A DNA stretch of 64,000 nt, from positions 20,644,370 to 20,708,369 of the forward strand of contig NC_045140.1 in assembly GCF_008831285.2 (NCBI RefSeq). Reading direction: 5' to 3'. Position 1 is the stretch's first letter. The number at the start of each line of letters is the position of its first letter. The DNA is from Nymphaea colorata. Lineage: Eukaryota > Streptophyta > Magnoliopsida > Nymphaeales > Nymphaeaceae. The notes under the pieces are model-generated. The model did no database searches. It had not been told where the DNA came from and worked only from the letters and a program-made list of their open reading frames with translations. This document shows positions 1 through 12,319 of the stretch, in pieces. The position numbers and the translations under genes were made by a program.

Positions 1-974
1 TTATTTTCTTAGTGCCTCACTTTCTTCACCATTTTTTCTCCTTTTTCTGACAGATTATACCGAAATTAGGGGAAATGTACATGGAATTTCTTTTCCGTTG
101 TTTCTTAGTTCATTTAGTTCCTTATGTTGAAGTTTATTTTCCTTCGAAGGATTTTAATATTTCGAGAGCAAAATTTTTACTTTTTCAGGACTCGAATTAG
201 AAGGGAGAATCGTTGGCGTTCCCTGTCTCCAGTATGGCGGATTCTGGTCTCCGTTGAACGTATACGGTCTACTGCAGCCAACGATCCCCCAGAACCTTTT
301 ATAAGTTAACAAAAAATTCTCCAAAGAGAAAAAAAAAAAAAACACTAACTTCTTTAACACGGTCAAGCTAAATTTATTTTCTGTTCAGCTCTTCTTATCG
401 GAAATTATGAACTCATTGCTTCAGCAAAACTTGGAGTCGAAAAAAGTGAGAGGTTTGAGGAAACGAAAAGAATTTTGCCATTTTCTGAATATTGAAAAAG
501 AAAGAGGTAGTCAAACCTAGAATGGTTTTTCATTTGTAAAGGCTACAAGAGAGCGGCGCTCTCATGAGGCAGATATCATGGTACCAGCTCTTCACTGTAA
601 AAAGGTCTAAACTTCACCGGAGAAAAAAAGAAACATGGATATGAAGAATTTCCACTTGGAGTTCTTCGCTCTGTGTTGAATGGGGCCCTACAGTGGGCGA
701 TGGAATTATCCGGTCGGACGGCCCAGGTGGTATATCATAATGGTAGCCCAGAGAGGTGATTAATGCAAAGTACCTCCCCCTTCTTGGGCAGGATTTGTCT
801 CCATTTTTTGGGCTGTTCTGTGTAGGACTGATGCATTCGTGGTTAGATTATTGTTGTTCTTCCTTTATTTAATGGTTCCAGAATTAGGGAAAATAATATG
901 AAATTAGGTAGTTTTTTCTTTTTCTCACTGAGGAAGAAGGTAGAAAGTAGACGGTGAATTTTCATGGCTTGCAG

Positions 975-1481
975 GTGGCGAGGGTGCTGGAAGGCGTGAT
1001 GCCAGAGGCGTGGTACGGCGGGGACAAGGCTCGCCGGTCGGAGCTGGAAGCCATGGAAAGGGAGAAGGAGGTGATCGACGCGGAGGCGGAGAAAGGGGTG
1101 AGGCGGGAGCTGTGGGGCGGGCTGGCCTACCTGGTGGTCCAGACGGCTGCCTTCATGAGGCTGACCTTCTGGGAGCTCTCTTGGGACGTCATGGAGCCCA
1201 TTTGCTTCTACGTCACCTCCGCCTACTTCATGGCAGGTTATGCTTTCTTCCTCCGAACCTCCAGAGATCCCTCCTTCGAGGGTTTCTTCGCCAGCAGGTT
1301 CGAGTCCAAGCAGCGGCGTCTCATGCGCCGCAAGAACTTCGACCTCGCCCGCTTCCACCAACTCCGCCGCTCCCTCCGCCCTTTCTCCCCCTCCACCACC
1401 GCTCAGCAGGCTCACCATCATCTGGATGGGACCCACCACAACTCGCTCTCCCATTCGTTGCTGGACGGTGTCGTCCGCTAG
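975..1481 (+). CDS. MCU: Mitochondrial calcium uniporter protein (MCU), last exon only; gene is partial at the left edge
   Basis: Pore-forming subunit of the inner-membrane Ca2+ uniporter. The exon opens after a clean acceptor (cttgcag, AG at 973-974) and reads 168 codons to TAG at 1479-1481. Seen: a charged, coiled-coil-like stretch (exon residues 18-45), a first membrane segment (about 47-66), the selectivity-filter signature WDVMEP (70-75, the DIME loop with Asp71 and Glu74), a second membrane segment (76-94), and a basic second coiled coil containing RFESKQRRLMRRKNFD. The tail is rich in His and Ser. Plant MCU genes usually have two exons, the first carrying the transit peptide and N-terminal domain. 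No such exon is visible in 1-974, so it should lie left of the window and the intron exceeds 970 bp. Family assignment is very secure; which paralogue cannot be told. Confidence 0.95.
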   Translation: MARVLEGVMPEAWYGGDKARRSELEAMEREKEVIDAEAEKGVRRELWGGLAYLVVQTAAFMRLTFWELSWDVMEPICFYVTSAYFMAGYAFFLRTSRDPSFEGFFASRFESKQRRLMRRKNFDLARFHQLRRSLRPFSPSTTAQQAHHHLDGTHHNSLSHSLLDGVVR

Positions 1482-3654
1482 CAATCGGAATTTTTTTTTC
1501 TTCACTTGCTTTCATTTTCTTTTTTCTGATGGCGTCCCTGATGTGTGTCTCTAATTACAAACATACGATAACCACCGCACTGTCGCCAGGAACAGTTTTG
1601 GTTCTTTCCTTTGGTTTGTGCCGTTTTGAAGAGTTCATGAGAACATCCCTTCGTTTAGGAGTATTGTAGATTTACTATGTACAAATATATGAAGACTGGG
1701 AGTAAGTGTAACCCAGAATATTATTCTGCTCATTCTTTTGTTGATTCTTGGCAATCAATTTTATATGTGGCTGGCCGTGGAGGAAGGATGTTGGCTTTTC
1801 CTTTTAGAAGCAAAAGAGATGATACAGTGCCGATTATTTTTCCAATAACTGAGAATTCAAAGCACCTTTGAAACGGTGAGGAAAAAGAACCTTTTTGCTC
1901 CGCGATTCGGCGGAATGAAATTATTAATCGTGGAGAAATAACATTTTCAAAGTAACTTTTTACAGAAACTGACTTAATTAAGTCTAGATTTTTCTCGTTT
2001 ACATATTAAAAATGAACTCTGTAGAACTTGTGACTCTTCTAGAATTGGTCGGTGAATAGGATAGATTTGCCACCAACCCAATTGGAATATAACTTTGACA
2101 ACGCTGGTCAGAATACGCGGAGATCAGTCGACGAACAGCTTTTATTTCTAACAAGTGAAGGGCTAGATGGGGCTGGGTGTTGTCCAGTGGAGGCGTATCT
2201 CGTGGGTTTACGAAATGTGGAGATGAGATGAGGATGATGAGCATCAGCAAGAGGGTGTATGGGGTCGGTTGGTATAGAGAATAATAGGTGGGTCTAAGGG
2301 GCCATGAATTTTGAAAGAAGTGGTGTGCCCCCCTTCTTTCTCTTGCCTCTTATAGGGTTTATAGTCTTGGAATTTCCTTCAGCGGTTCCAACCACTCCTG
2401 TTAGCTCATTATATATATATATAAAGAAGATTGCCTTCATCTATTAATCTGCCTATAAATTGCAGTAATCTGTGATTAAAAGCATAAGCAACTTCTTTCT
2501 ATGCACCAAAAGGTCTTGCAACTAAAAGTCACTCGCATCTCTTGCCTGACGTGTAAACCTGCTCCACATGCTGATGACTCATCTTTTTATTTTTCAGTGA
2601 AACTTTCCATTTTATTTAAGAAAAGACCTTTGACACCTGAAAAAAAGGAAAACGGTCGTCGACCGAGGTAAAAGATCTGAAGAAAAAAAAAAGCCTAAAA
2701 GGATTTAAACAACATATCAAATGTGCATCTTCTTAAGAAACCGTGATTTAGGGTTTAAAACAAATATAACAAGTGTTTCCTGGAAATAGAAATTAAAATT
2801 CAGAGAGAGAGAGAGAGAGGTTGGCACTTGGTGAGGAGAGAGAAGTTTGTCTTCGTCCTCCTTTGATTCTCACATGTCAATTTGGCAGTTCGCCAGAACA
2901 ACTTGTGGTCTTCCCAAGGCCGTCCCGCTTCTTGCCTGACAAGGAGAGGGGAAGAAAGTTATTTCGTCCCATACTTGCGAACCACCGTTCAGCTGAGCGG
3001 CCATAAATGCGGCAAAGTTGAGACCGTTCCAGTGAAGAGAACCCGCAGCACTATACGCGGGAGAATTGAAGAGAGAGAGATCAGATATGTGGCTAAAAAC
3101 GTATTGTCTTTACTGTGATCCAACTGCTGACAATAGTTCACATTTCATATCATTTCCATTGACAGATGAAGAAAAAGCAGAGAAAGAAGGCAAAATCTGA
3201 CAAAGAATCGTGCTGGGCCTTGAGATTACAATAATGGCGTGGGCCGTCAGTCACCCCCCAACGCTCGCTCTTTGAGGACTTCAGGCCAACGTGCAGTGTT
3301 TTTGGAAAATGGACCCTTCAATTATTTATGACTCGACAACTGAATCGGACACGGAACCAAACCTTTCCTTTTAAAAGAAAAAAAATTTCGGGAACTCCAT
3401 GGATCATCACGGAGGAATTTCCCGTCTACGTAAATGAATGTAGTAAGCATTCAACCAAATTTGGTAGAAATGTTAATTTAATGAATAATCGGATTCAAGT
3501 TTGATATGAATTATCAATTGCATATAAATGTGGATCTCTAACTAGTCATGTTTGGGATACGGTTTTAAAAATGAAGGAAGAGAAACCCAAATTCAATTTG
3601 AATACTGCACTGAATTTCATTAAGGGAACATTTGATTGTCCCTTATCTAAAATC

Positions 3655-3676
3655 CTTAAGATTTGAGAATCTTAAG
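3655..3676. repeat. Perfect 9-bp fold-back
   Basis: CTTAAGATT (3655-3663), a 4-base spacer and AATCTTAAG (3668-3676) form a perfect stem. It sits in an AT-rich stretch with further AAGATC/GATCTT words up to about 3790, which suggests a decayed mobile-element fragment. Confidence 0.5.
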
Positions 3677-6600
3677 ACTTAAAGATCAAGATCTGCCTCC
3701 ATCCAATTTTAAATCCAACATTTTTTTTATGTGAAAAGTAAATTAGGGGTTTCAAGTATGGATCTTAAGCTTAATATAAGATCTTTAGTTTGATTTACCG
3801 CAGTTTTTTCGCCACCATCAGCAAAAGGATGCCATAATTGTTTTCGACAACTGCAAAATTGACATAGTACTCTTAAAATAACACATAGGAGATTTTTCAT
3901 ATTCAGGCGTATTTTATACCCATAAATTTAATCACGAGTTACCTTTTGTAAATTTAGAATAAGAATTATAGTCTTTATGAAAATCCTTAAACAAAGGGAA
4001 TGAAATAAATTTCCCGTTGGCCTAAATGAGAAAAATGTTAGCTCAATCGGTAAGAATGTAATGTAGTGATTGAAGGTAACACCGAAAAAACAAATGCAGT
4101 TAATGTTTTTTAGTTTTTCAAAATAATGGAAATTTACTTTGACCGTTTATTTGATAGTTTCTATGATGAAAAGTATAGTCTTCGTTAAAAAGGCAAAAAA
4201 AAAAGTATTCCTTTCCTAAATTATCTGTAAAAACTGAATTAAAAAATGAAAATTTCCCTAACAAATGACGAATTTTTTTTTTTAAAAAAAATCTTGTCAA
4301 TTGAAAAAATTAAAAATGCAAAAGGGAATAATACCGGATGAGCGTAATCTCATTATTGGATTGCAAGGACATAGATAGAACTATTGGTGCTTTTTCATTT
4401 CCGGATTCATTCATGACGTGCAGGCAATTGGAAATACGTTATTCTTTTGTGACAAAACCAATCTCTTAAATCAGTTTTTGCGGTCGAATTTTATCAACCA
4501 AACACTTTGTTTTAATTTCTTTCTGCCTCGTGACACAGGTCCCTTAAATATGTTAAGAAATAAAACGCACCAGCAATTTTAATTGCCATGCATGAGCTCA
4601 GAACTCATTTTTTCTGAGGCCTGGCAAAAAGGAGATGCTAACAATAATTGATATAATAAAAAAATAAATTTGGTTATAAGAGTGCAATTATTAAAGATAG
4701 ATTGTCCATCTACGCATGAATCTGTTAATTGCTCTTACATCATATATGAAATTGGAAAAGCTTCAAAAGGAAGAAGGATGCAGGGCATCCGAATCTTTCC
4801 ACTTTCACCAAAATTGGTGTTTTCTCTTCATCTACGTCAGCCACTGTCTACAAGTCACGTAGCGCCAACAAACAGAAAGAAAAAAGAAAAAAACAAAGAA
4901 ATGAAAACGGTGCAAGCAAATGAATATCCATGGCGTGTTGAATGCAGCAAAGAAATGGTTGCTATAAAATCATTGAATACGTGCTAATAATGGCGTACAT
5001 GGAAGTTTTGATCTACGAAATTAAAATTTTCATTCTAATGACTAAATTCGCATGGCATGATCTTGTATTTAAATCTAAGGGCACATCACATCATGAGTTT
5101 CTTTCAATTTTAGCTGTTTATGTTTTAGGTCTTATTTGATGAATTAACAACGTTTCTTTGTTGACAAAAAATTTTGCTAAAAGCGGTAGGACTCACTCAT
5201 CTTTCATGTTTGTGTCAATAAAGCAAAACTTTTGTTCTTCTTTTGCGTATTTGAAAGACAAAAAATGGTCTCTTCTTCAAAAGGGAAATCAAATCTTTTG
5301 TCTAAGCAAAACCACTCCCCAATAGCTTTTGTTTCAATTTCCAAAAGACAAGAAACCAAGATAAGCATCCACTTAACAACCTCCTTGATAAGTATTTCAA
5401 GATTCCTCATAATTTTAGATATAAAACTAAACTTTTAGAGTGTGACAATGTGTAAACACATGTAGGCAATTGCCCACACAGACCTGCAGGTTTTCAATAA
5501 GGAGTGAACCTAGAACTTCTAAGTATTTTATATTTTTTCGCCCGCCCATCAAATGTTCGCCTAACTATCAGGCAATTCTAAAGATACTAAAGTAAAAGAA
5601 GTATCATTTCGCTCTTTGTTTGTGAACAATGGACACAGTTGTCCTCATTCCATTGTCACGTTCTTGCAAAGGTATATCTTTTCTTCTTTGCTTTCTTTTC
5701 TAATTAATTAAGTTATTCAAATAGTTGATTTCGTACCTTACATCATTACATGTCTGTTTCAATGGACGGTCTCACATCAGTACGCACTAGTATTCGATTA
5801 TTTTAACTGCAAGGTCTTCATTTGATAGTTGTTGGAAAACCTTCTGTCCATTAGAAGAAAATCAGAAAACTGAAGCACGCGAGTGTTTTCCTACTAAGGC
5901 ACGCTAGTGGTCGAGGCTTAGTCCAGTTCATTTGTGTGCTCTTGTGAGATCCAAGTTAAATGACAATATATTCACTTTTTGTTTTATACATATCATGTTT
6001 TAGATTATGTGCATAAGAAAAAGGAAAACTGACTATTTTTACATTAAAATTTTCCTGCGCTTGAGCTGTTGATATTTGAGGATCCTCTTTTATGGTGATT
6101 TGAATAACATGCTTCATCATACTGCCATTTGTTAAATAAACTAATCAATTACGTCCGTCAAATTTTGTTGGCAGTTTTATATCTTATTTAAGTGATTGTA
6201 AGAGAAGACAAGCCACGAAAAAAAAAACTTGAGGCAGAACTCTTATCTTTGGATTTTCGTCCAAACTGAGCCTCATCTACAACCATGGCACTGATGATTC
6301 TGGATCCACTCTAGCAATGCAACCAGATTACCTTCAAGACAAGTACTTTTAGACGGGACATTAAAGTGTGTTTTGGAAACAAGTAATTAGTGAACTTCTG
6401 CTTGTCTGCATCTACATTTATCGCAATTATATTAAGTGAAGGCATTGCGGAGCTTATTACTTACTATACAGAGTTGACATTTTCTGTGAAACGCTTGTTA
6501 GCGGTTGAAATTGGAAGTGCTTTATGCGCATTGGATCTGCATTAGCTTTATTCGCTTTCTTGTCACGGCAGACAGGATAAGAAATGCCACAGAGGAACGG

Positions 6601-9600
6601 AAGAATGTTAACGTCTCTTTTCCCGTGTGTGATTGGTATAGTTTTGCCTTCTCTGATTGTGCCATTTCTCGGTGAGTAGAACTCTCCAACAACTTAAACT
6701 ACTTCTTGTTCTCTGCCTCGGCGTTAAACTCAGGTTAGACCCCAACCATTTTCCTCCAAGTAGACAACACTGTAAGGAAAAGGACAGGGTGCTGAATGAC
6801 AGCATTTGGACTTCATTTGGTTACTGTTTGGAAATGGGAGGTTAGAAAAACAGAGAGAATGCTTGCAGTTTCACTTTCACCAAACAAGCGGAGGAGTGGC
6901 ATATGAGGAAGGACATCACCTGAATTTCTGGCACCATCACTGTTGTGAATAGATCAGTTGTTATCACAAATTTATCCTCAAAAACATGTTCCAGTATTCA
7001 TCCTGATCGGAAGATAGACATCCAGTACAACACAATCTTTTCATGCGGTTTCACTGACTTCAAACAAGAGAAAAATGAACGGCTGTAGTGCTTCCTCTCT
7101 TTTGCATGCTCGGAATCACTGAAACATCTGAGGATCAGATTCCAAATAGCTTGTGAGGCTTGCGACAAGATAATCTTAAAATGCTTTCTGATATATGCGA
7201 AATCATATTCTATCTGATCACTAGGCTTTCGCAAGAGTCTTAGGGGCGGTCTGACATTAGAAATGTTGTGTGATTGTTGCATGAATCTACTCCAAATATT
7301 GAATTAAACTCATGAACCACTGAACAAGTATTCTACGAGGCAGATTCATAGAACATTCACATAGTATTTTTCATACCAAATTGCCCTTTGGGTCTTACGT
7401 CCTCCTCTATTCCCTCTTCCTGCCTGCTTTTTGGTGATTGATATGTAGAAGCATAAACCTTTGCTGGGTTTGAAGCCTTAGAAGGACAGTACCCTGGCAG
7501 CTCAATCAACAGAATGATAGGGTTGAGATTTGATTTAAAATCTTTAACTTTGAGACCTTCACATTTCTTCTGTACCAACTTCACCACCTATGGTGACCAT
7601 GAACTGTAGAAGATGTATTCACATATTCTCTGAGCAAATTCTTCAAGATGATTGGCATGCCTTCCTTGCAGTTTGAAAGACTTGACTTGCATTGCCTTCA
7701 CAAAGAGAAGTGGTGTTTGATATGAGACTGGAAACTAAACACCAGTAGAAGTACTGCAATTTCCATTAGTAAGAGAATGCCTTTTAGCAATTGTATGCCC
7801 AGCTCAATTTGCACCAGTCCTTGTTTGCAGGGTTGGAAAATTTGTATTATCATACACGTCAAAGCATCCAATTTTGATGGCCCAAGGAGATGCTTCCGAT
7901 AAGCTGTATCGGATTCCTGACGTTTAGTTCAACTTTCATTAAACTTAAGAAGCGCATCCCACCTCTCTATCTCTCTGTCTGTGTGGGGAAAAGTTGGACA
8001 CACAGAACATGGGGCAGAATTTGAAGAAAATATGTGAATTTTGTAAAACACTCACATTTTTCGCTACGCATGTAAGAGAGATTTTTCCAAAACCACATCA
8101 AGTTTGTTTTTAATGATTTGTACATTCACGTACAACACGCATAGAATTGTACTTTTCCAAATGAATGATTCTTTTATGTCAGTTCGCACAATCTTTTTTT
8201 TTTTTTCATGCTCAAGAGATAGCAGGAAATATCAACTCAGGTTGAGACCCCTCTGTATTTAACATGCAATCAACAAGCAGAGAGATTACTCACGACATTG
8301 TAAAGTGCCCAAATAATGTATCTGAAACTCAATCCTCGATTCACATTAATGATTCATCCCTTTAGTGCAAGGGCTAGCAAATAATACGAGTGGAATGAAC
8401 AGTTTCTTCGTGATGCATGGAGGAAGTGTCGTATATATATTCGAGCAATAGGCAGCTGGTCCATGGTTCGAGTGGCATGCGCCACGCCAGGATCTTGGAG
8501 GCCAAAAAGCCAGCAACAAAGTCACTGAACGTGACTCCCAGAAGAAGTTTTGAACCTTTTCCTTAGATATAAAAATTCAAGTTATACTGTAAGAACAGGG
8601 GCTGCAACCTGCTCAACACCAGGAGACTTAGAATGTAATGAGTGGGAGTGAGACTCATCTTCTTTCGATTTCGTATTAAGAGGACGATCAGAATGGAAGT
8701 TCTGGGTCAGAGTCTCACATCTCCGGTGTGGCTTATTCTTGTCAAGAATTAAAAAAAGAATGGGATGCTGCTAAATTTTCTGGTTCTGGCCTTTTTATTG
8801 TGTACCCAAAGAACTCTGGCCTGCTGGGGAACATACCCATGTGTTTCAAAAGAGTGTAGAGCCCACCACTGAGTGTACTAACGAGTCCTTTTCCGGGGTG
8901 GGCTCGACGCCTCTGGGACACATGGTCGTCATCTACAAGGAAGAAGGGATGCAGACTGCTGGGGTCCTCACTGGAGAAGTCAGATCACACAGAGAGATTA
9001 ATGGAGCCTGTCTTTGCTTCGTCAATATTAGCCAGAAAAAACGAACCAGTAATATCAATCAGAAAGTTTATGAGACAATGCTTGCTGTTAAAATATTGTC
9101 AACTTGATTCCCAGAGGAGTCTGATGACTCTCAACTCTCTTTGTCAGAAGGTGTGATTTCTTATCAGAGATTTATTGCACGTAACCCAAATGAGAACAAT
9201 GACTTCCCCCATTTTTTTAAAGATTTATTGTCATTGAACCCCCAAATGAATATATATGTACACAACTCAAGGGCATAATTTTTTTAAAGAAAACTGGCAA
9301 TGAGTAATGAATGCGTGCTTCCATCGCTTGATAAGGTGGTTGGATTTGGTCACTGCAAGCCGGCAAACAGTCGCTTATACGTAGACGTTTAACAAACATT
9401 TCTGTGTGGTGCAGTGCGCAGTCGCTGTTCTTATAATACTTAATCATTTCCAGACGAAGGAAAAAAAAAAAAAAATCAACTGGCTCATAAATGTTACGGC
9501 CAACGTGATTTAGATCCACTTCATTCAAGAGTTTTGACCGAAGCCCTTATAAATGAAACAGAATAAGTTCAATACTCGAGGTGGTGCCTAAATCATTGGA

Positions 9601-11430
9601 ACTCCTTGATGCTAGATCGATCTGAATTTGTCAATCAAAAGAAACAGAAGAAGGAAGAGGTAAAGATGTTTTTGAATTTAGGATGCCTTGTCTCTTACTC
9701 AAATCAAATGCTGCTATGATTAATTTATACAGTTGGAGACGTGATCGCTACACTTGGATGCCCGACCACAAACCTCTCTTTTAAGTCTCGAATGGAGATC
9801 TGGTCTCTCTGAAAACCAATGAATTGAATGACTTTAGGCTTCGGGACTAAACAATGTGAATATGGATCGTCCTATGGGCGTCAAAAAATGTTAACATATC
9901 GATCCTTGAGATATAAAATAACTTTAGGGGAGGTGGGCTCTTCCCTCTTTCACTGTATCTTTGCTTTCTTTCTTTTTTTTCTTCTCCTCCTTTTTTAGAC
10001 CAGGAATCCCTCTTTGATCAAAGTAGGGCTCCTGCACCACTTGCATATTTGTATGTATTATTAGCCAATGCAGTGGAAGGTATGGGAGTATTATAATGAA
10101 ACAAAAAAAGTAGTCACATTTATGATATAATTCGTGCATCTTTCGAGGAAAAGATTCGAATCCGTGTCAGAAATAAAGGATCTGATGTCTTGTTATTTAA
10201 GATTATAAGACCTTAAATTAACTTAATTTTTAATTCAAAATAAAAATATGGCAACACAGGCCAATCCGCTGTATCTATGATCAAACAGTAACGATGGACG
10301 GTTGCTCTTTAAGCATTGACTAAGAATAGAGAGAGAGAGCACAGTAAAGAGGGGAGGGGAGCAGTAAAGAGGAGGGGGATCAAGAATATGTTCACAATTT
10401 TAATCTTAAAATCAAAGGTTGTTCAGTCTTATGAAGATAGCATTCTTTAAGATTCGAACTGAGTACGTGGGTACAAAAGACCATCCAAACCAACTAGTTG
10501 GCTACCGATTATTTGATAGACAAGAGAGATTTCATAAATGTCCCCAAATGCATCCGTGAGCCGTCGCTTTTACTTGGCAAGATAATGTATAAAGCTTCAA
10601 AGTGATCAACCGAAATGGTTAACTATAGGGAAATAATTAAATATTACGCTGGACTTTGGGGTGAAGGGTGAATTTGGATTTGAATATAAAGAGAGAGATG
10701 GTTTTCGAAACGGAACTATGAAAAAAAAAAAAAATTACGGAGAGGAAGTCCATATTTTTCAGCTTATGAATCTTAACCACCCGTGGAGGACAAAAAAGGA
10801 GGCCGGCCGGCCAGTGAGGACTGGCTGTCAGGAACGTGCATGCCTGGCTAAACGATCATGCATCCCGTATTTTTTTTTTCCCGGTAGCATGCCTAGCCAC
10901 CAAACCCTTTTTTCTTCAGTACTGTTTCTTTCTTTGTTTTTCCGGCCAAGTTGGGCCGCTTGTACTTCCCAATTCCACCGTCAGGCTCACCTCCGGTTCC
11001 GGCTTCAATTCCTACCAAGACGGGAATATTTAGTATGTCGAGTGAACAAGAGAAGTATTTCATCTTACCTCTTAACAAGAGAGTCAAAGCGCTCTCGCTT
11101 CCCCTCATCCTTCTGAGTTAACCTAAAAAAAACAAAAACTAAGGCGATATGGATCAATGCCTGATGATGTTGATACACTTGGTGCAAAATCAGCCTCACT
11201 CTAGTCTCCAACTCAATGTATAGGACAATGAATCATTTCTCTTAGATGTCTTCTCTGTGCATTAGATTTCTTTGATGTCCAGACAAAATGGATATGCCTG
11301 AGAAGTGTACTGGTTAGATTGGTGGCCCGTGAAAGTCTGATCATCAACTTCATTCTAATGGCTGTTGTTTTTTATGAGCAGCAAAAAATAAAACAATGAC
11401 CACGAATTCACTTAAGTCTGGAAGTAGCCC

Positions 11431-11448
11431 TCTCTCTCTCTCTCTCTC
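11431..11448. repeat. (TC)9 microsatellite
   Basis: Uninterrupted TC dinucleotide run, 18 bp. Confidence 0.9.
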
Positions 11449-12288
11449 ATGGACACTTTTGAAACCACATGAATTCGGAAGAAAGAGAGAATTTGTGACA
11501 AACGGATGCTTTTGTAATATAGTTTTTACTGTCATATTCTCGGACTGATTTTTTTTATGTCGTTTATTTAGTTTTCTTCATGTTAATTCATATTTTTAGT
11601 GTTTTCCGTATATTTCTTTAACTGCGTTTAATTGTTTCTCAAGTGTATGGATTTGAGACCGAGGAATTCATACAAATAAGATAAAAAGTTCAATAAATTT
11701 TGAGTATTACAGACAGCCTCTCTCGCCTCACCCTTTGAACCTAAAAGGCTAAAACATTAATGACTTCGGCTTATTGAATAAGTGGCCGACTCTCTCCATG
11801 TTTATTGTGGGAAATATTATTTCATTGCCAAGAAATCGTGAAAACGTCATCCGTCACTATTGCTGCACCTCCTCACAATTTTAGTGGATGCCCATGAATT
11901 TATACGATCCTAAAAAAGGAGAAAAATATATGATTTAATAGTAAACGATGAAAATGCCTTTTATCACTTTTTTTCCTTTTTATTGGAGGCTTTTGTCACA
12001 ATTGTGGATCTTAAAAAAATCAATGGCTAAGATTGTTCCTTATCCATCTAAAGTGTCTAACACCTACCAATCTCTCTATCTTTTCTTTTATATATGTGAC
12101 ATTTTGGTTATTTAGTTCTAATTTACACTGTTTTCTCATTGTCTTTTTCCCCACTACTGATCTGTAAAAGATCAAAAACTGAAATTGTTAGCATTAATAA
12201 TTTGTGTGTCTGTGTATATATATAAATAAAGAGAGAGAAGTTAATAGGTATCAAACTGTTAGCTGCTCGATCTATAAGGAATGATATT

Positions 12289-12319
12289 GGCCATCCATCT
12301 TATTTTAAGATGGATGGCT
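12289..12319. repeat. Perfect 12-bp stem fold-back, possible MITE core
   Basis: CCATCCATCTTA (12291-12302), loop TTT, then TAAGATGGATGG (12306-12317). The pairing extends by G-C at 12290/12318. It could be two ends of a miniature element brought together by internal deletion. No target duplication is visible. Confidence 0.6.

Noticed and set aside
1..974. Possible first exon of the MCU gene
   Set aside because: No frame with a transit peptide or MCU N-terminal domain; the stretch reads as intron.
8841..9107. 88-codon plus-strand frame
   Set aside because: No motif, no ATG in a good context, and no neighbouring exon-like sequence.
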